From assembly GCA_019722365.1 (NCBI GenBank), contig JADFUC010000085.1, positions 1,302,001 through 1,366,000 of the forward strand: a stretch of 64,000 nucleotides of DNA, in the 5' to 3' direction. Of the stretch, positions 59,269 through 64,000 are shown one piece after another. The translations under genes and the position numbers were made by a program. Origin of the DNA: Lithospermum erythrorhizon (taxonomy: Eukaryota > Streptophyta > Magnoliopsida > Boraginales > Boraginaceae). The notes beneath the pieces are model-generated. The model saw only the letters and a list, made by a program, of their open reading frames with translations, did not search any database and was not told the origin of the DNA. Every line of letters begins with the position of its first letter. Position 1 is the stretch's first letter.

Positions 59269-59500
59269 GCTCGATAAGGAGCCGATATTTTTAATAGACA
59301 AGACACGTTGAAAATATACAATAAACGGGTATAATTACAATAGTGATATTCTAATTTTGATATGAGTCGATATATTTCAATGTATTAAAGACATGTTTGA
59401 AAATATACATTGAATGGGTATAGTTACAATAGTGATATTCTGGCTCGATAAAGAGGTGATATATTTTAAATAGACAAGTCACGTTGGAAATGAGATTCAT
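59269..59500. repeat. Diverged tandem repeat, 84-90-bp unit, about 2.5 copies
   Basis: Units start at 59269 (GCTCGATAAGGAGCCGATAT), 59353 and 59443 (GCTCGATAAAGAGGTGATAT). They share AATAGACAAG-CACGTTG-AAAT, TATACA and ACAATAGTGATATTCT. Confidence 0.8.
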
Positions 59501-59733
59501 TTAGGAGCTTACATGTTTTGTAAATGACGCTATTACCTGATAATCAGATTTTCATATTTTTAAAACTGGCCCAATTATAATTCATAAAGAAGTAAAGGAC
59601 AAATTTGACCATGTTTTAACTTGACTATTTAATCAAAAAACTTAATACTTAAAAAGATAATCTAACGACAAAATACGCACAAGATCTCGCCGTAATTTTT
59701 ATAAGCATGTGCTTAAACTCAAGTGAAATACCT

Positions 59734-59740
59734 TATAAAA
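59734..59740 (+). promoter_or_regulatory. Possible TATA box of the SppA gene
   Basis: TATAAAA, 166 bp upstream of the ATG at 59906. Position is reasonable; not otherwise supported. Confidence 0.45.
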
Positions 59741-59905
59741 CGTTGGTCGTTTAGTGAAGGCAAATCGAGTGTAGTGCCTGTTGTGCGTATTTCAAACGTC
59801 TACTCGCCCCCACGAAATAAAACAGTAACGTGGTGCTTTTCCCTCCTCTTTTTTCCCTCTCAACCAATCCTATTAATCCATTCCAATTCCCCCCCTAAAG
59901 GCTAA

Positions 59906-62900
59906 ATGGCGAAGTTCCTTCACGCGCCGCTCATCTCCGCCGTCTACCTCCGCACACTCCTCCACAAGCCACCACATCTCCACCTCCCTCCCCCCTTCCT
60001 CCACCACTCTCCTCCCCCTCCACTTCACTCCCGCCACTTCCCTCTCTATAAATCACACACTCGCAGGAATTTTTGCTCCAAAGCTTTGGACACAAAAAAC
60101 GACGACGTTTCATCATCGCCTTCAGAAAACGAAGCTAAAAGTGTAAATAATGACGAAAATGATTCTAAAGTTGAGGATGATAAGTATCCTTTAGGGGAGT
60201 TTGAGTTTGAAGAATACGGAATGTGGAAGAGTTTGGTGGTGAAGTTTAGGATGTTGTTTGCTTATCCATGGGAGCGTGTTAAGAAAGGGAGTGTTTTGTC
60301 TATCAAATTACGTGGACAGGTAATTCGTTAGTATCAATTCAATTCATTTTAATTGACGTGTTCAATAAGTTATTTATTTTAGTTAGACGTGTTCGATTAG
60401 TAATTTATTTTTATTGATGTGTTCGATTCTATTACTAATTTATTTTAGTTGATATTTTTGATTAGAAATTTATTTTGATTGACGTGTTCGATTAATAATT
60501 TATTTTTATTGACGTGTTCGATTAGTAATTTATTTTAATGAAGTTTTCGATTAGTAATTTATTTTAATTGACGTTTTGGTTTAGTGATTCGGTTTATTTT
60601 ATGTTTTGGAGTTTTGAACCGAAGTCCATAAATTGTTAAGGTCGAAGATATGTGCTGTTGTTCGTCACGTGAAATCAGAAAACGTCAATGGAAATAAATT
60701 GGAGTGAGTAGTGGTTAATGTCTGTGGGTAATTGGTTGAATATTTCGCCATGTTATTGCTAAATGATGTTTTGTTTTTAAGGTGTTCATGGTTAGAACTT
60801 CACGCGAAAATGTTAATTAAAATGAATTTTAGTGATGTAGTGTTTAATATCGGTTGATAATTACTTGAATATTTTGTGTCATGTACTGCCCGTCTCTTGT
60901 ATCACACATTTTTTTCGACTTTTTGTCGCTTAAATTTTGATCAAAATATTTTTGTTTGTGTTATATATTTGATGAAAAAAATATATCAACGAAGCACTCA
61001 AAACGGATTTATTGATATATTTATCATAAAGATTATAAACACAAACAAAAAATATTTACACAAAGTTCAAATATTAAAAAGCCAAAAAATCAAAATCGAC
61101 AATCTTTAGCCACTCAAGGAAAGAATCGATAATTGAATGTTTTTTTTAACTGTATGCTTCAAATTTGAATATGTAAATATGCTCATAATTTGTATGCCTC
61201 CCCATACTATACATTGTTCAAAATGTATCTTATTTGAGTATCTGAGTGTTCTCTCGATTGATTTGCTTCAGTTTATTAGAAAGTGGATCAACATGACTCT
61301 TTTCTCCTGCCTAAGGGGGTAAGGAGGGATGGTCGAGTCGGATAGTAGTATAGCACACATCCTTACCCCTATGATAATAGGGAGACTGTTCCCGAATTGA
61401 TACAATAGTCAAGTACAAACACTATCTACTACTTCATAATAAATAAGACGTGTAGATAGTGTAATGATCCATTTTGATTTATTCTGTTACATCCAAGAGT
61501 CAGAGAATATAAATTATTCGACTCCATAGGGCATGGAAAAATATTAGAAAGTGGGTAAATTCTAAAACGAGATGTGGACTGGCATATTGATGTTCTTATT
61601 CCTTGAGATGAGTAATGAAATTCTGTTGAGGAGTGAAGATATACTGCCTATGCTATTAAACAAGAAAGAACTTAGTATGAAAATAGAAAATTTGTTGGTA
61701 GTTTCATAGTTGTTGAGATATGCCTTTGTTCATCAGATTGTCAAGTCGGAGTTGAATGTGTTATTGTTTTTATCTCAGATATCTGATCAGCTAAAGAGCC
61801 GTTTCTCTTCAGGATTATCACTGCCTCAACTTTGCGAGAATTTCATTAAGGCAGCGTATGATCCTCGTATATCGGGAATTTATATCCATATCGATCGTTT
61901 AAACTGTGGGTGGGGTAAGGTTGAAGAGATCAGAAGGCACATCTTGGATTTTAAAAAATCTGGTATTTTCCACCCCGGTCTTTTTAATGAACGACTCATA
62001 CATTAAAGTAAGCTTATATTATTCAGTATGTGCTAAACAACTAGTGTCTGTATGTGATGGACATCAAATCTTTGAACACACTTCGATAATGAAATCTAGA
62101 TATACAGTAGCAATTCGTAATAATTTTGTATGGAGGAATAGCAATCATTTGCAAATGTTCTATTCAAGAACTTAGAGATTTTGAAATGTACCCATTATGA
62201 AAGCATAATGCTTCTGTTCTGTGTACATGTTATAATGAGAATCTGTTACAGCATGCATTTTTCAGGTATGGCAATATCTTTCAATAATATTCCTTGAAGC
62301 ATCTCATATAAGAATTAACTGTGGGTTACCTTATTAAGCACAGCTGAACTTTTTAATAACGTGCCATAAAGGATCTGAGATAAATAGCATTGTTTATTTA
62401 AGATCTTTGTTTATGAATTAATTGTATTCCTTGCAAGTATCAAGTGCGACATGGAGCACACAAGTTGTTGTGAAGTAGTAGATACTGTTTGACTCCCTTA
62501 CCCCGCTTAAGCGGGAACCTCTTCAAAGGCATTGGGGCATGTTGATGCTGACGTTGATTGGGTTTAAGTGAAACTGTTGTGGTTAATTACTAAATCAATA
62601 AATTTCACTGAATATGGACGAAGGTAAAGGGATAATAAAGATCAATAAAGCTTATTGATTGCTATTTCTCAGGTTGGGTTATCTTGCAATATTCAAACAA
62701 GGACAGGGGAAATAAAAATGAATGACTCTTCATTTCATGATTTCGTTTGTAGGTAAATTTGTCGTGGGTTATACCTCTGCCTCTGGGGAGAAAGAGTATT
62801 ACATTGGATGCGCATGCGATGAGCTTTATTCCCCTCCAAGTGCATACTTTGCTTTATATGGTTTAGCAGTTCAAGCATCATTTTTGGGAGGTAAAATCTT

Positions 62901-63863
62901 ATTCTGGAACAGGTTACAGATAGAGGACAATAAGGAATCTGTCTTTTGCATCAGTACTTATGATCGACACATATAGAGATTGTAATCATAATCTCTTTTC
63001 AATGTCAACATTTACCAGCTATATGTCTTTATATCACCTCACTTAGTGGGATAAGACTTAGTTTGATTTAGCTTGTGTTTGGGATTCATGCGTAATACAT
63101 TAAAGGGGATATAATCAATGGCATGGGAAATTATAATTTGCAGGTGTGCTCGAGAAAGTGGGGATTGAGCCACAAGTACAGCGGATCGGTAAATATAAGA
63201 GTGCAGGGGATCAGCTTATACGCAAAAGTATATCTGAAGAGAACCGTGAAATGCTAACAACATTGCTTGATAATATCTACACGAATTTTCTTGACAAAGT
63301 CTCAAACAGAAAAGGTAATAACACACTCTTTAAGTTTGAAGAAGTTTAATTAACAAAATTTCTTTATTGATTATTTGGTCCTCAAACAGGGAAGGGAAAA
63401 GAAGATCTAGAAACTTTTATCAATGAAGGAGTTTACCAAGTTGAAAGGCTGAAAGAAGGGGGCTGGATTACAGACATAAAATATGATGATGAGGTATGAT
63501 CTGTTCCTGTGTCAGCCTCTGCGAGGTTGGTATTAGATACTATCAAAGTTAGTATGAACCTCCAGTTGACATTTTGCTAATTATGAATGACTTAGAAACT
63601 TGTTGAAAAGGGGAAAAACATTTATCTCATTGCAATTTGTGTTCTAGATCGGTTCCTTCTTAGAAAGTTCCCCATGAAAATGGCCACATAACTTGCCTTC
63701 AGAATGCAGTCGTTGCTGTCGCTATATTCAAGAAGTTACCTGATTCTTAGTTGTCATAGGCAATGATGTCCCTTGATATGCTGTTTCCCTTGCAGGTCAT
63801 GTCCATGCTCAAAAGTCGTCTGGGACTTCCGGATGATAAAAACCTCCCAGTCGTTGATTACAG
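59906..63863 (+). CDS. SPPA: Chloroplast SppA (protease IV), 5' part; runs off the window
   Basis: Six exons seen: 59906-60319, 61779-61962, 62753-62890, 63144-63314, 63390-63493, 63796-63863 (1079 nt, about 359 residues of about 680 in the family). The last ends with a phase-2 donor (TACAG|GTAG), so the rest lies beyond 64000. Plant SppA is a light-induced serine protease of the thylakoid stroma face. Residues 1-60 are Pro/His/Ser-rich, a transit peptide. Then LRGQISDQLKSRFSSGLSLP, CGWGKVEEIRRHIL, GEKEYYIGCACDELY, SPPSAYFALYGLAVQASFLGG and VLEKVGIEPQVQRIGKYKSA. The Lys of GKYKSAG (about 264) matches the catalytic general base of bacterial SppA. The nucleophilic Ser is in the missing half. 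Introns 1 and 2 carry repeats. Confidence 0.93.
60336..60580. repeat. Minisatellite in SppA intron 1, about 36-bp unit
   Basis: About six diverged units built on GACGTGTTCGATTAGTAATT followed by TATTTT(A/T)ATT. Unit length varies from about 33 to 45 bp. Confidence 0.85.
60900..61110. repeat. Dispersed AT-rich repeat family C, copy 3 (SppA intron 1)
   Basis: TTTTGTCGCTTAAATTTTGA, then GATTATAAACACAAACAAAA at 61031 and CAAAATCGACAATCTTTAG. The two ends are partly complementary, as in the other copies. Confidence 0.55.
61305..61440 (-). repeat. SINE-like dispersed repeat, copy 3 (SppA intron 1)
   Basis: On the minus strand: ATGAAGTAGTAGATAGTGTT, TGTATCAATTCGGGAACAGT and TAGGGGTAAGGATGTGTG. It carries the GGGGTAAGG phrase typical of plant SINE 3' parts. 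Confidence 0.65.
62468..62575 (+). repeat. SINE-like dispersed repeat, copy 4 (SppA intron 2)
   Basis: TGTGAAGTAGTAGATACTGT, then CTTACCCCGCTTAAGCGGGA and ACCTCTTC. Confidence 0.5.
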
Positions 63864-64000
63864 GTAGTAGTTTTTTCTTCATCTTTCATGCAGTCAAGTG
63901 ACGAACTATGTTTCCTCCGGCCTCCAGGATACAATTGATCGTCTGAGATGTTCTGGAATCTCTCATGTTTCTTTTTAAAAATCAATTTTTAGTACAACCA

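Noticed and set aside
59931..60116. Gly-rich open frame on -
   Set aside because: Antisense of the Pro/His-rich SppA transit peptide.
1..64000. CRISPR arrays, prokaryotic operons, ribosome binding sites, phage or plasmid genes
   Set aside because: None seen; intron-bearing genes and plant transposons show nuclear plant DNA.

Overview
This is a 64 kb piece of an AT-rich nuclear plant genome. Its genes carry many GT-AG introns, it holds plant-only families (PPR, TBL, SOFL, chloroplast SppA, CAS) and MIR162, and it contains plant LTR, LINE, SINE and MITE debris. All proteins look like those of a core eudicot. I cannot name the species; Caryophyllales is only a guess.

Layout. 1-4.4 kb: the decayed 3' half of a Ty3/gypsy element (integrase end, 72-bp tandem repeat, long untranslated region, polypurine tract and an LTR of about 1.1 kb). 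4.4-6.7 kb: a broken L1-type LINE. 6.7-11.0 kb: intergenic, with a SINE flanked by a perfect 15-bp target duplication. 11.06-13.83 kb (+): mitochondrial branched-chain 2-oxoacid dehydrogenase E1-alpha, 8 exons. 14.26-22.88 kb (-), convergent with it: a HAS1/DDX18-type DEAD-box helicase, 12 exons. Its introns hold a terminal-inverted-repeat element, local duplications, and tandem copies of its own exon 1/intron 1 junction. 25.85-27.60 kb (-): an intronless P-class PPR protein. 28.22-31.09 kb (-): NC2-beta/Dr1. 33.2-33.3 kb (+): the MIR162 hairpin. 36.12-38.27 kb (+): a calcium-sensing receptor (CAS) pseudogene. 38.58-40.08 kb (-): a tetraspanin. 41.00-42.94 kb (-): a trichome birefringence-like (TBL) protein whose first intron has unusual splice sites. 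43.4-46.8 kb (+): a decayed Ty1/copia element. 47.04-49.36 kb (-): a strictosidine synthase-like pseudogene. 56.05-56.41 kb (+): a small SOFL protein. 59.91 kb to the right edge (+): chloroplast SppA protease, 3' end outside the window.

The genes are independent plant loci, not an operon or a pathway cluster. They cover mitochondrial amino-acid breakdown, ribosome assembly, organelle RNA processing, general transcription repression, microRNA control of DCL1, membrane organisation, cell-wall acetylation, cytokinin-linked development and thylakoid proteolysis. I saw no previously undescribed multi-gene system. The most unusual items are the tandemly copied 5' splice site in the helicase gene, the non-canonical TBL intron, the three-way decay of the CAS copy, and a strongly over-represented 9-mer (TACTCCGTA).

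Exon borders were placed by eye from GT/AG sites, reading frame and family conservation. For every gene called intact, the summed exon length is a multiple of three. No alignment or database search was run.
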